DNA of 64,000 bases from Adenophora triphylla var. japonica. Taxonomy: Eukaryota > Streptophyta > Magnoliopsida > Asterales > Campanulaceae. The DNA lies in contig JAFEMH010001364.1 of NCBI GenBank assembly GCA_022495995.1, forward strand, positions 422,254 through 486,253, given 5' to 3'. The translations under genes were made by a program, and so were the position numbers. The notes below the pieces were generated by a model. That model was not told the DNA's origin and made no database searches. It was given only the letters and a program-made list of their open reading frames with translations. Below are positions 54,901 through 64,000 of the stretch, in pieces; positions within the stretch are counted from its first letter, which is position 1, and every line of letters begins with the position of its first letter.

Positions 54901-57900
54901 ATGACGGGATCAACAGATAACAGTGAGGGAAACGGAACCCCGCCACTAAGGAATCTCCAGACAATGGAGGAGGTGCTGCGAGCCTTCGAAACCATCAAGA
55001 AGCGCCAAGAGGAACAGCAAGCCTGGATCGTCGACACCTTGCGTCTTCGAGGAACAGTTGCAGTTCCCCAACCCGACGGAACCTTTGTTCTCATAGAAGA
55101 CGAAGATATACCGGCTCCCCCGGTTTCTCAAAGCTATCAGCAGGTCCCGCCTCCGCCAAGCTACGAGATCCCAGCAACGCAAAGCAGCTCTCGCTCAAAG
55201 CTCCCCTTAGGCGTCAGTCAAGCAGCTCCGACATGCCCGCCTCAGCACAGTCAGTTTCCCGGCTCTGCACATCAAGCTCAGTACCAACAGCACACATACG
55301 TGCCTGCTCCGCCAGATCCCAATGCATCTCGGTATCCCCCAGGATTCAATCCTTTGCCTCTATACGAGCCTCGCAACCACAATCAAAAGTCCCCATTCTT
55401 ACCAGGGACAGGCATCCCGAGCGGATATCCCGACATCTCAAGTTTGCCACCTGCTAGTCTGCCAATTGGGGCTAACGAATCATTTCCCCAGTTCCCAAAC
55501 ACAACCCTTAGCGGACCTGGCAATCACGCCCTCAACTTGACACCCGGGGTATGGGTTGGTATACGCTCGACTACCTCCCCAAGACTCCCGAATGGCGATT
55601 CCATCGGCCAATCCACCTCCATCTTCGGTTTCCGTCCCCGAAAACGGTAACCCACCTCGAGCAGTGATCCCCACATGGCTTGGGCGATTGAACAGATGAA
55701 AGACATGCAAGGCAAGCTAGCTAGTTCTCGGAAGGACTCCCTCCTGCCTATTGATCCGAACAAAGTGGTCCCTCTCCCTCCAAAGTTCGGGATGCGGAAA
55801 TGGAAAAGTTTGACGGAGCAGAATGCCCAAAAACCCACATCGACACCTACGTCACGGGTATGAGAGCGAAGGGGCAACCCCTCAACGGATGGCGAGATCA
55901 TTTTCGGCATTCCCTCAAATCCCACGGCACTAAGGTGGTTCCTCAATGTGAAGCGAGAAAACCGCTCCACGTGGGATCGAGATCGGTGAAATCTTCTGGA
56001 GAAGTACCGCGCCAATCTTGAATGGGAAACAAACCGCCATGACACACGCAAGCCACCGAACAAAGGATGACGAACCGGTGGGCGGAGTTCTACAAAAGAT
56101 GGAAGCCCCAGGAAGCTAAGCGAGATAATGGATCCACTTTCCAAAGAAGAGCGAGATGGACATCTTCCATTCCTGCCTCGAAGCCATCTTTGAGAACCTT
56201 GATCGGCCACCATTTCTATCCGGATCTCCGTGCCATGGTCAGCAGGGACAAAGTTTGAAAAGACTACGAGTCTTGAAAAGGCAACGGCAACCCCTGCCTC
56301 ATCTTACCGCTATCGAACAAACACTGGCAACTTCAACTCTGCCCAGACGAAGGAAAGGAAGCGGCCAGAACGATCTTGCACTACATTCGGAACGGAGCTC
56401 AAGTAAACCGCGATCAAGCGGCCCCAAAGAATAGCAACCCCCTCGCTTCCCACGGTTCCGGCATTTAGATAACCTGGAAATGCCCTTGGGTCAAGTATTT
56501 GAAGCTTTGGTGAAGCGAAATCTTCTCAAACCACTCGAGAATTTCCAAGCAGAAGACCCTCAGGCCAACATGGATATGAGCAAAGCCTTTGCGCCTTCCA
56601 CAACTACCCGGCCACACCAGACAATTGCTTCGTGCTCAGCGGGTGGTCCAGGGGCTCATTGAGGAGGGAAAATTGGAACGCCCCGTGGTCCCAATACCAT
56701 CGGAAATCCATTCCCACGGAACGACGGGGTAAACTTCGATAGCCTTTGATGAAACTCCAAGCGAGAAGCGGACCCCTGCAATTTCCGAAACCGTCGACAT
56801 CTTTGTCCGCTATGGCCCAGGAGCGTGAAACAAGAGTCAAGAGGTCTCGTGGCCAGGAATTCCGACAAGAACGCCCGAGGCAGCTGTCTCCCTACGATCT
56901 TTGCCCCGGCCAGAGGCATACGAATGGATGGATCGAACGTTCCCCGAAGAGGGCGAGTCAAACGGTAGCACGGGAAGCGGTTTAGCCTTCACGAGACGAT
57001 GACTTGCCAATATGTGAGAATCGGCACAACGAAGCCCTCCTCATCCTCATAAAAATAGAGATGTTCTTCCTCCCGAACGTCTTGATTGATAACGGCTCCG
57101 CGATCAACATCATCGCTTTAAGCACATTGAAACGACTCCGCATCGGCCGTTCTACGATAAGGCCTTCACCTCGGGTAATCAGAGCCTACGACTCCTTTGC
57201 ACGACCAATCGTAGGAGTCATCAATTTGAGGATCCAATTCGACGTACAAGCTGGAGTCGGTAGAGTTCCAAGTCGTGGAAATCAAACCAACCTTCTCTGC
57301 TTTGTTGGGACGGCCTTGGATACATCGGATGAAACGGTATCATCTACTCTTCACCAATGCGTGAAATTCATCAATGCCAATGGAGCGATCGAAGTGATCC
57401 GCGGAAGCGGTGCGATGGCAAGTGCTTGGCCGGCAAGCTATGACCCGAGAAGAAGGTCAGAGCATGACCGAATACTCTTCTCCGAGATGATTCTCCTACC
57501 ACTGTCCCGCTACGAAGTGGATCCTTACATCCACGCTCTAAGCCGCGGCAGTGGAAATTGAAGAACTCATGGGTCGGGATGACAACTCGACATATGCGGC
57601 GTGAAGAATGCTTGAGAGAGGATCGAGATGGATGCCCTAATGGAGATTGATCGAGGAGTAGACCCTTACTTCGCCGAAAACCCTCTTGCAAGCGGCTCAT
57701 CACCGATCCCCGGTACAAGACAACCCTCTAGCCGACACTCTCGGATCTTACGGGGGACGGCCATCACGGCTTAGTTCAATTCAACATTCGGTGTCAGGCA
57801 CTGGACGAGCAGTGGCGCAACCTCCTCCGAGGCTTAATCGGGGAAGGAGATATAGCATGCCGCTCGAATCGGACATTGTAAACGTCGTCCAAGCAAAGAT

Positions 57901-58143
57901 CCCGAGATAAAGAGCGGATTCTATGAAAGTGATCAACATCGGCAAGAATCCACTCAGAATCGGCGAATGCTTCGCCCTCCTAGAAGTAGCCCTCGGCGAC
58001 TTCTATCATCAAAAACCCCAGGGTGGTGGCAACACTAATGGAGGGACATCATCGGGGAGCGGCCAAAAACCTCCGCGATACGGTTTGAAATCGAACCGCA
58101 TGCAAGCTACTTTCGGGACTCGTACGAGGAAGATTGGCCACTG
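54901..58143 (+). pseudogene. Gag-protease of Tat element 2, decayed
   Basis: Gag starts near 54901 (MTGSTDNSEGNGTPPLRNLQ), followed by a coiled segment and a long Pro/Gln/Ser-rich part to 55650. Conserved gag pieces follow in shifting frames: HIDTYVTGMRAKG near 55840, EFYKRWK near 56085, and a variant knuckle region with VVQGLIEEGKL near 56650. The aspartic protease active site VLIDNGSAINI is at about 57078-57110. The last part (to 58143) is Gly/Ser-rich. Many indels break the frame. Together these would form capsid and protease; the copy is inactive. Gag and protease sharing an ORF separated from RT is the Tat arrangement. Confidence 0.75.
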
Positions 58144-58689
58144 AACCGGCACCACTCCCTCTAGAGCTACGGCCGTCAAGGAAGTAATGAAGCTGGTCCC
58201 AATCCCTCGTCGCCTATAGTCTAGCTTGAGTCTTGTTGTACGTGTATTCACATCTTTTGAGTCTTTTGACGGCTTTACGCCGACGATTGTGAATCTTTGG
58301 TCAACAATGTACGGTCTTCACGCTTTCAATAAAAGGTCAGACCTTCCTAAAAAATCATTTCATTGCATCTTTAACAAATGATGATATTAACTAATCAAAA
58401 CAAGTTAATAACAATTCATCTATACAAAAGGCAAACACATTAATTAAATAAATGCATCAAGCAAACATTTAAGCATGTTGTCAAACGAGAGAAAAAGCAG
58501 GGCCCAGCTGAGAAGGTTTTAATCACAACGATTTGCAAGATTCTTTGAAGAGCGAAAAGGACGCAAGTCAGACGCCATTTCCGGCCTAACCGGATCTTCC
58601 AATACCTCAGAGCGGGGAAACCACCTTCATGAACAAGGAAGACCCACACACGAAGGGGTCAAAACCAAGAGCATCATGGCCCTAAACGC
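58144..58689 (+). other. Non-coding stretch where RT and RNase H are missing
   Basis: Gypsy RT-RNase H normally occupies about 1.5-2 kb between protease and integrase. Here only 0.5 kb separates them. I find no palm motif and no RNase H motif on either strand. The AATAAA at 58328-58333 and AT-rich sequence to 58480 look like the end of a transcription unit or part of the Tat intron region. Confidence 0.7.
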
Positions 58690-59870
58690 CTTGCCTCTCA
58701 CTTCGTCATCCTCGGGGACATGCTATACAAGAAACGCTACCACGGGCCACTCCTGTTGCGTCGGCCAAGAAGAAGCCACAAGTTCATGAGCAGAAGTCCA
58801 CAATGGGGCTTGCGGTCCCCACATGAACGCCCGAGCCACGATGCAAATCATTCTCGGGATGGGCTACTCTTGGATCTCCATGGAGCGGATTGCATCCACT
58901 TTGTCCGAAGAGCTGCGACAAGTGCCAGCGGTTCTCCAACCTCAATCATCTACCGCCCCACGATCTCTCTTGCATGACTACACCTTGGCCCTTTGCCACT
59001 TGGGAATTGACGTCATCGGGAAAATCGCTCGCCCGAGCGGCAACGGTCACGAGTTCATCTTAGTAGCCATCGACTACTTCACCAAATGGGTCGAAGCCAA
59101 GTCCTGAGGTACTCGCCTCCAAGAAGGTCGCGCATTTCCTCAAGGAAAACATCATATGCCGATACGGCATCCCAAATGAGGTCATATCGAGACAACGGCT
59201 CACACTTCGAAGGGAATTCGACAGGCTGGCTGGCTGAATTCAAGATCACACGTCACAAATCTTCTCCCTACAGGCCACAAACAAACGGCGCCGTGGAAGC
59301 GGCAAACAAAACCCTCGAACGGATCATCAGAAAAATGACCACCAGGGACGAGATTGGCAGAAGGCTGCACCTTGCACTTTGGGGCTACCGCACATCGGTC
59401 GAACGACCACGGGAGAAACCCCATTTGCCACGACATACGGGATGGAAGCGATCCTTCCCGTCGAGCTAGAAATTCCCTCACTCAGAGTCTTCTTTGGAAA
59501 ATGACATCAACGAAGTCGAATGGCTCGAAGCCGACATGACGAATTGGCTGCTAGACGAGCGACGACTAAAGGCCATGGAACACGTCCGAGCCTATCAGCG
59601 GGATGGCTAGAGCTTTCGACAAGAAAGTCAAATCCGAGACATCGGGGAAGGTGACCTTGTACTCGAAAGAAAAGCCTCCCACTCGAACCAACCCCTTTGG
59701 GAAAATGGGAACCCACATGGATCGGCCCTTTCGTGGTTCAAAAGATCTTCTCCGGAGGCGCCATGAAGCTAACGGACCTAGACGGCAATCCCTTCATGAA
59801 TCCGGTCAACGGAAGCAAACTTCGCGAGATACTTCGCTGAAGAAGAACAGCTGTGCATCTCTTGGCACTC
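58690..59870 (+). pseudogene. Integrase of Tat element 2, decayed
   Basis: Zinc-finger remnants (MLYKKRYHGPLLLR at 58720; later an MNARATMQIILGMGY piece) precede the core: LGIDVIGKIARPSGNGHEFILVAIDYFTKWVEAKS to 59107, then the NGSHFEG and YRPQTNGAVEAANKTLERII segments (59195-59330). The C-terminal module (MARAFDKKVKS near 59603) ends near 59870. At least six frameshifts. It is the plus-strand equivalent of the element 1 integrase at 50678-51885, with the same sequence order but clear divergence. The enzyme would insert cDNA in the genome; not functional here. Confidence 0.88.
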
Positions 59871-59880
59871 CATGTAGTGT

Positions 59881-59925
59881 CGAACTACGCGAGACTGAGC
59901 CCTCTAGTCAGGAGACGTAGGCAAC
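59881..59925 (+). other. Hairpin motif GAACTACG...CGTAGGC, copy after pol of element 2
   Basis: CGAACTACGCGAGACTGAG, then an inner CCTCTAGTCAGGAG part, then ACGTAGGCAACC. The stem is CTACG with CGTAG. It begins within about 15 bases of the integrase frame end, the same side of pol as in element 1. Confidence 0.78.
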
Positions 59926-60145
59926 CTTAATTGGTCCGGTCTAAAAATACACAAAAAAGTCAAAAGTTTGAATGTCAATCAAGACCTCCATCAAGCTACG
60001 CACTTTTCAAGAACACGCCCCGGCGGTCACCTTGACCAAGTCAAACGACGGCGGCAACATCAAAGGACATCAGGGTCGCTCGGCATCAAACGGCGGCTCA
60101 TGTCTGCTTCCAAGCCGGGGGCTTGTCTTCGCCCTCACGCGCTTC

Positions 60146-60146
<1 letters not shown>

Positions 60147-60176
<30 letters not shown>

Positions 60177-60262
60177 TCGAGCAAGGGCTCACAAAAAAAA
60201 ACAAAAAAAGAGAGCTCGACGCAAGGGCTCACACAAAAAAAAAAAAAAGAAGCTCAAGCGGA
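60147..60262 (+). repeat. A-rich tandem repeat after pol of element 2
   Basis: Three units of GAGCTCGA(C)GCAAGGGCTCACA followed by 8-25 A residues. The third unit is divergent. Lys-rich frames across it are artefacts. Confidence 0.8.
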
Positions 60263-60610
60263 AGATGCGAAATTGAGGTCGAAGACCCGACGCCAACAAG
60301 AGGCAAGGAAGCTACGAAAAGAGACCGTCAAACGACTTGTCGGGGAGCATTCAACCTCTCGGCCAAGCCAAGCCTCGGCAAAGGGGATTGCCGTCGGGGC
60401 CCAGGCTGCTTCGGTCCGCGAATGCAACGAGAAAAGTCCAAAGATGGACGCCGACAAAGTGCAAACGAAGCAAAGGCAAACAAGAGATCTTGCGTCTCGA
60501 CAAAGCTTTAAAAGTAAATCACAAATCACTAACGGTTACAACATTTCTTGATGAGTTCAAGCACGGTCTACTCTCAAGTTCACAACATGCTAAAAGACGA
60601 CTTAATACAT

Positions 60611-62161
60611 TTAACTAATAATGTGTTTGCAATGCAATGAATGGATACCTAGGAGGTCATTCCGCGCCATCTGCGCTTGTCCCCTCGCCATTCTTTCCTT
60701 TCTTCCCTCGTCCCAGGCGAGTCTTCTTTCGCTCCACGTGAACCAACTCTGCGTCTCTCGGTCAGAGATCAGGGGTCCTCCCGTAGAGTCAAACAATCCG
60801 GTAGCTCTCGGGGCTTCATTCGCCCGTGCTTCGGCTCGGATCTCCTCCCTGCGAGTACGTAAAGAGGACCTCTCCCTGTCGGTCGGTCAACTCTAGTCTC
60901 GTAGTCAAACAAAGTGTCTCCCGTCACATCGAAAGGGTCGAGACCCGGGCTTCGGAACTCCTAAGGCAATAGCTACTACGGCAGCCGGGTCCCAGAATCG
61001 CTACACGCACGCTCTCCAAGACCACTTGGGGCCCAACACTGCTGCTCATACCGGGCCGGATGCGAGTCGTCAATACAACGCTCCCAGACGTCTAAGGAGT
61101 ACCGCGGGAGGGAAGCGGAATACTTCCATACCCTCGAGAAAATACAAGAAGGCACCTGAAGGCGCCATACAAAGAGGAACTACCTCCGCGGTAGCAAGGT
61201 CATCCCGGCCAACAAGGCTCTGCTTCATCCCAAAGCTGCCGGGAAACAAGCGACGGAATATAGAAGGAGGACCAAGACAAACCTGGAACTCGACAACGTA
61301 GGACCCTTCTGCAAGATCCTCCTAGTCTCAATCCTCCGGTGCGGAACCCACCGGCGGATCGATGCGTACCAAGGCTGTGCCATCCATCTCTCCCGGGCGG
61401 AGTGATCCATATCCCACAAGAGGTCGGCGAGCAAATGACCACGGGCTAAACGACGTCGGAGCCTCGGGCATGGCTTGAAGTCTCTCTCGCGGCCACAAGG
61501 TGAGCAAAGCGGGGCTTCCCCCTCTCATAAAAACGATCCCCGGTCGCCGGACGGTCGATACCATGAAGAGTCTCCCCCGGCACCAACGGGACAATATCCT
61601 CTCCCGGCTCTGCGGTGCCCTACCACATCTAGCAGCGCCATCACAAATGCCGAGGCGGACCGGAAAAAGCGTCGCCATCACGCGCAAGGCAAATACATCC
61701 CAAAGAGACGTCACTCTCATCATCAACCATGAACCGCTCAGGCGGCTCGAAATGTCGATATGACCCGAATCAAGGATCATGCCTGCACTTCTTCCAACGA
61801 AGTATGAAGAAAGTGCAAGCTTCACGCTCACGACGGCACCACCAATCGAAAGGAGGCGAGATGGCCTCCACCTCCGGTCCTCCAATCAAAGCCCGAAAAT
61901 CCTCAAAAGTGGGCACCATTTCATTGTAGGAGAAAGCGGTACACGTGCCTCCTAACATCCCGAACTTCGCGGCGACCCGCAGCAAATCCCAATCGGGAAC
62001 CAACTCCTTAAAAGACCAAGCCAAGCAAAGGCGAAACCTTACCTCAGCCCGTCTACGATGCCTCATACGGCGCCGCATCCACGTTTTCAAGCGCTCAAGG
62101 AAGTGTGCTTGCCTCTCTGCGAAAGCCTCGGCAAAATTCTAGGGACGTACGAAGAATCCAT
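60611..62161 (-). pseudogene. DUF7745-like protein gene, antisense in Tat element 2, decayed
   Basis: A likely start ATG lies at 62161-62159 (MDSSYVPRILPRLSQ). The conserved core continues in another frame from about 62130: LCLAWSFKELVPDWDLLRVAAKFG, then FSYNEMVPTFEDFRALIGG (61900-62030). Gene 48683-50205 shows the same motif order: ...LKNLQPDWKLLKVL..., FNFSLNEMVPTVEEFAIIL. The C-terminal end is probably the helical frame ending near 60611 (ERRLAWDEGRKERMARGQAQMAR). Frames between 61330 and 61885 belong to it but are out of register. It is antisense to pol and lies directly after it, as in element 1. Not functional as it stands. Confidence 0.6.
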
Positions 62162-62248
62162 GGCAAAAATGGAGGTTCTAGAGAAAATGGGGAAGAAAGC
62201 TCGAAAATGGTGCAAATGGGGAAATGAGGAAGAACCGAGACAACTGGA

Positions 62249-62322
62249 AAGCATTTATGTCCTTCCCAAGCAAGGTTGGTCCGTACGGACCTCTTTGCAT
62301 GCTAAGTATGTCCGTACGGACC
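62249..62322 (-). promoter_or_regulatory. Promoter of the antisense gene in Tat element 2
   Basis: Palindromes GGTCCGTACGGACC (62278-62291) and TGTCCGTACGGACC (62309-62322) are 31 bases apart, the spacing seen in LTR 2. On the minus strand a weak TATA-like CATAAATG follows near 62250, and the ATG lies at 62161. The local match with LTR 2 extends beyond the dyads (CTCTTTGCATGCT between them), then ends. Confidence 0.75.
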
Positions 62323-62660
62323 TCCTTGCAAACAGAACCCATTTCCCCGGCAAACGGTACAAAAACCATTTGTCCTCGGCAAAACCTTGCTCCAAAGCGC
62401 CCAAACAATGGCCAAAGCCATTCCCGGCAAACAAACGCTACCCACAAACACACTCTCGGCTCACGTGGCATGCACAAAATAAAAAATAATAATAGCAACA
62501 ATTTCTAGGACAAATTCCGGGAATCACAAAAAAAATGACATTACATCTTAAAATAAAATCTTTGTTTGCCATGCAAATACAGTGTTATTAATGCAGAATA
62601 TCAAATGTACTGTTGCTAAACAAAAAAGAGGGATATGAAAAGAGGGAAAGCAAATGAATA
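62323..62660. other. Spacer between the two antisense genes of element 2
   Basis: About 340 bases, GC-rich near the palindromes and AT-rich toward 62660. It should hold the 3' end of the gene to its right and upstream promoter sequence of the gene to its left. No frame. Confidence 0.5.
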
Positions 62661-63970
62661 CTAATCGGAATCCTCGGCATCATCATCCTCGCCGAGGTCC
62701 TCCAAAGAAAAGTCGGGCATCCCAGCGAACTCGCCCGTCACATCCTCGTCGTCGAGAATACCGAGGCACCCGCCTGAGGCTCCCACGAAAAGTACTCGGA
62801 AGGATCAAATCCGGCGAAAGGATCAAGAAAGAAGGCTACGAGGAACCCTCACCACACGTGCGCCATGCGGAGAGAGCATGAGCGATAAAAGAGCTGCTCC
62901 TCGAGAAGGCCTGCGGCTCCCGAAGATGTCCGGCATCCATGCTTTATGCCGCCCCCTCAAGGTCCCTCCTGGCTGCGGCTCAGGCTCGGCTCTAGGCGGA
63001 GGAACGTCTGAGTGCCTCGAAGGCATAGGCTCGTGCGCCGTGCACGCGTCGCGAACCGGCAAGATATCTTCGAAGCCATCTTCTTCGCAAAGAGACCTCG
63101 TCGCCACGTAGCAGTCGGCATATCATAAGCTCTCCCAGGACTGCACCGACAAGCGGCCAAGGAAACGCTCGGCGATACGGTTATACTTTCAGCAACAAAA
63201 GAGAAAAATACGGAAAAGATGCCAAGATGGAAAAGAGTCGACACAACTCGCGATCTATCGGGATCCGCTCTGTATGCGGCGGGAGCTGCTCGAGGCAGTA
63301 CGAGACACCCTCCTCCTCGATCCGTCCCCACGGACATACGTGAAATCCGGTCCGACATCGGAACCTCTGGGGAGCTGCGGGCCGGCCTCTCTCTCCCGCG
63401 CCGGTACTGCGGCGTCCTCGGCTTCCTCCTCACGAAGGCCCCGTACTCCTCTACGTACAACAGATGAACTCCTCGGCGCCGACACCGCCAAGGTACCTCT
63501 CGAAATCAAGCACGTCCATGTCCGGGAATCAAGCATCCCAAAGGAGGGTCCCTCGGAGCCACGGGAAGCACACGGGGCCATCTTTGCCCGGAAGACCCGC
63601 TCTCCCGGATACATGACATCACAAGTCGAGCCCCGCGGCATCTTAGCCGCGCTGTCACCTCGGGAGCCCCCTCAAACTCATCCCCCTCATACCGAGCCCA
63701 CGGGAACAAGACGAACCCCTCAGGGCTACCCCTGCTCCAGCGCTCCTGCACATCCCCGTAGGCGATGGTGAGCTTCCCCCTGCTTGAGTCCTCCTGGCTT
63801 CCTCGCCCAGTACGAGCCCCGGCCCCCAGCATAGCTTGGTCTGCGCGGCCAACGGACCCCAGGATCTCTATCCCGCGGGAAAGCAGTTTGGAAAACCTCA
63901 TGGAAAACACACACAGCTGACAAAAAGCGAGAGAAGGCTCGGGTGCAAAAGAAAACGGAGAAAAAGACAA
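62661..63970 (-). pseudogene. Second antisense gene of Tat element 2, C-terminal part only
   Basis: On the minus strand the coding texture ends SLEDLGEDDDAEDSD with a stop at 62663-62661. Upstream frames (63506-63970 and 62957-63460) are Arg/Ser-rich and broken by shifts, so the reading frame cannot be followed with confidence. By position (outer gene of an antisense pair, next to the DUF7745-like gene) it should correspond to the PMD gene of element 1, but I see no clear mobile-domain motif in this part. Its start lies beyond 63970. Confidence 0.35.
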
Positions 63971-64000
63971 GTTGCTAAATCAAAAAACGGCAATAAACTC

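Larger units (their letters stand above)
52167..63970 (+). mobile_element. Tat-lineage Ty3/gypsy retrotransposon 2, plus strand, 3' end outside the window
   Basis: The 5' LTR (52167-53573), primer site (53575-53594), leader, gag-protease (54901-58143), integrase (58690-59870), hairpin motif (59881-59925), an A-rich repeat and two antisense genes (62161-60611 and beyond 63970 to 62661) are in order. RT and RNase H are absent, so it is internally deleted. It inserted in the RNase H region of Tat element 1 in the opposite direction. The missing 3' LTR should lie right of 63970. Confidence 0.82.

Noticed and set aside
60123..60551. Lys-rich ORFs in three frames
   Set aside because: They read through poly(A) repeats after pol; all three frames being open shows low complexity, not coding.

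Overview
This window is plant nuclear DNA, most likely from a eudicot. It holds nested LTR retrotransposons with tRNA-type primer sites, CACTA and hAT transposons, MITEs, an integrated caulimovirid and one small host gene of the ARGOS/ORGAN SIZE RELATED type. I see no rRNA, tRNA or prokaryotic feature. Species cannot be told from the sequence.

1-10.74 kb: a decayed endogenous pararetrovirus (family Caulimoviridae). It carries movement protein, capsid with zinc knuckle, protease/RT/RNase H, two small ORFs, a transactivator-like ORF, a TATA promoter and a polyadenylation signal. The locus is rearranged: a 783-base inverted copy lies at the left edge, an antisense capsid fragment lies at the right, and a long (TA)n palindrome follows. 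10.74-16.85 kb: a Ty1/copia element on the minus strand whose 3' LTR is truncated at the (TA)n tract. 16.9-19.8 kb: AT-rich DNA with MITEs. 19.85-24.43 kb: a complete but decayed 4.6-kb copia element.

24.77-32.30 kb: one hAT transposon with 13-base inverted ends and near-perfect 8-base duplications. A 3.85-kb CACTA element is inserted in it, and a non-autonomous hAT sits inside its right target duplication. 33.3-33.6 kb: the ARGOS-like gene. 34.29-36.32 kb: a 2.0-kb solo LTR. 37.34-42.35 kb: a third copia element whose gag-pol frame is broken only by two TAG codons. 42.4-43.6 kb: LINE 3' ends.

43.8-63.97 kb: two Tat-lineage (Ogre/Retand-like) Ty3/gypsy elements. The first lies on the minus strand; the second, on the plus strand, is inserted in its RNase H region and runs off the window. 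Each carries, between pol and the 3' LTR, a two-gene cassette in antisense orientation (plant mobile domain and DUF7745-like). One of these four genes, at 45.9-48.1 kb, looks nearly intact, with introns and its own promoter.

The two strongest unexplained signals are these. (1) A family of four small transposons (at 3.5, 9.6, 17.9 and 18.8 kb) has compound palindromic ends, 9-base target duplications and a core made almost wholly of a TTCTGGATAT-type minisatellite. (2) In each Tat element a private palindrome (ATCTCGCGCGAGAT-type in one, GGTCCGTACGGACC in the other) occurs both in the LTR upstream of its TATA box and in the promoters of the antisense genes, at conserved pair spacing. A hairpin motif (GAACTACG...CGTAGGC) follows pol in both elements and recurs before the LTR, bracketing the antisense cassette of the first.
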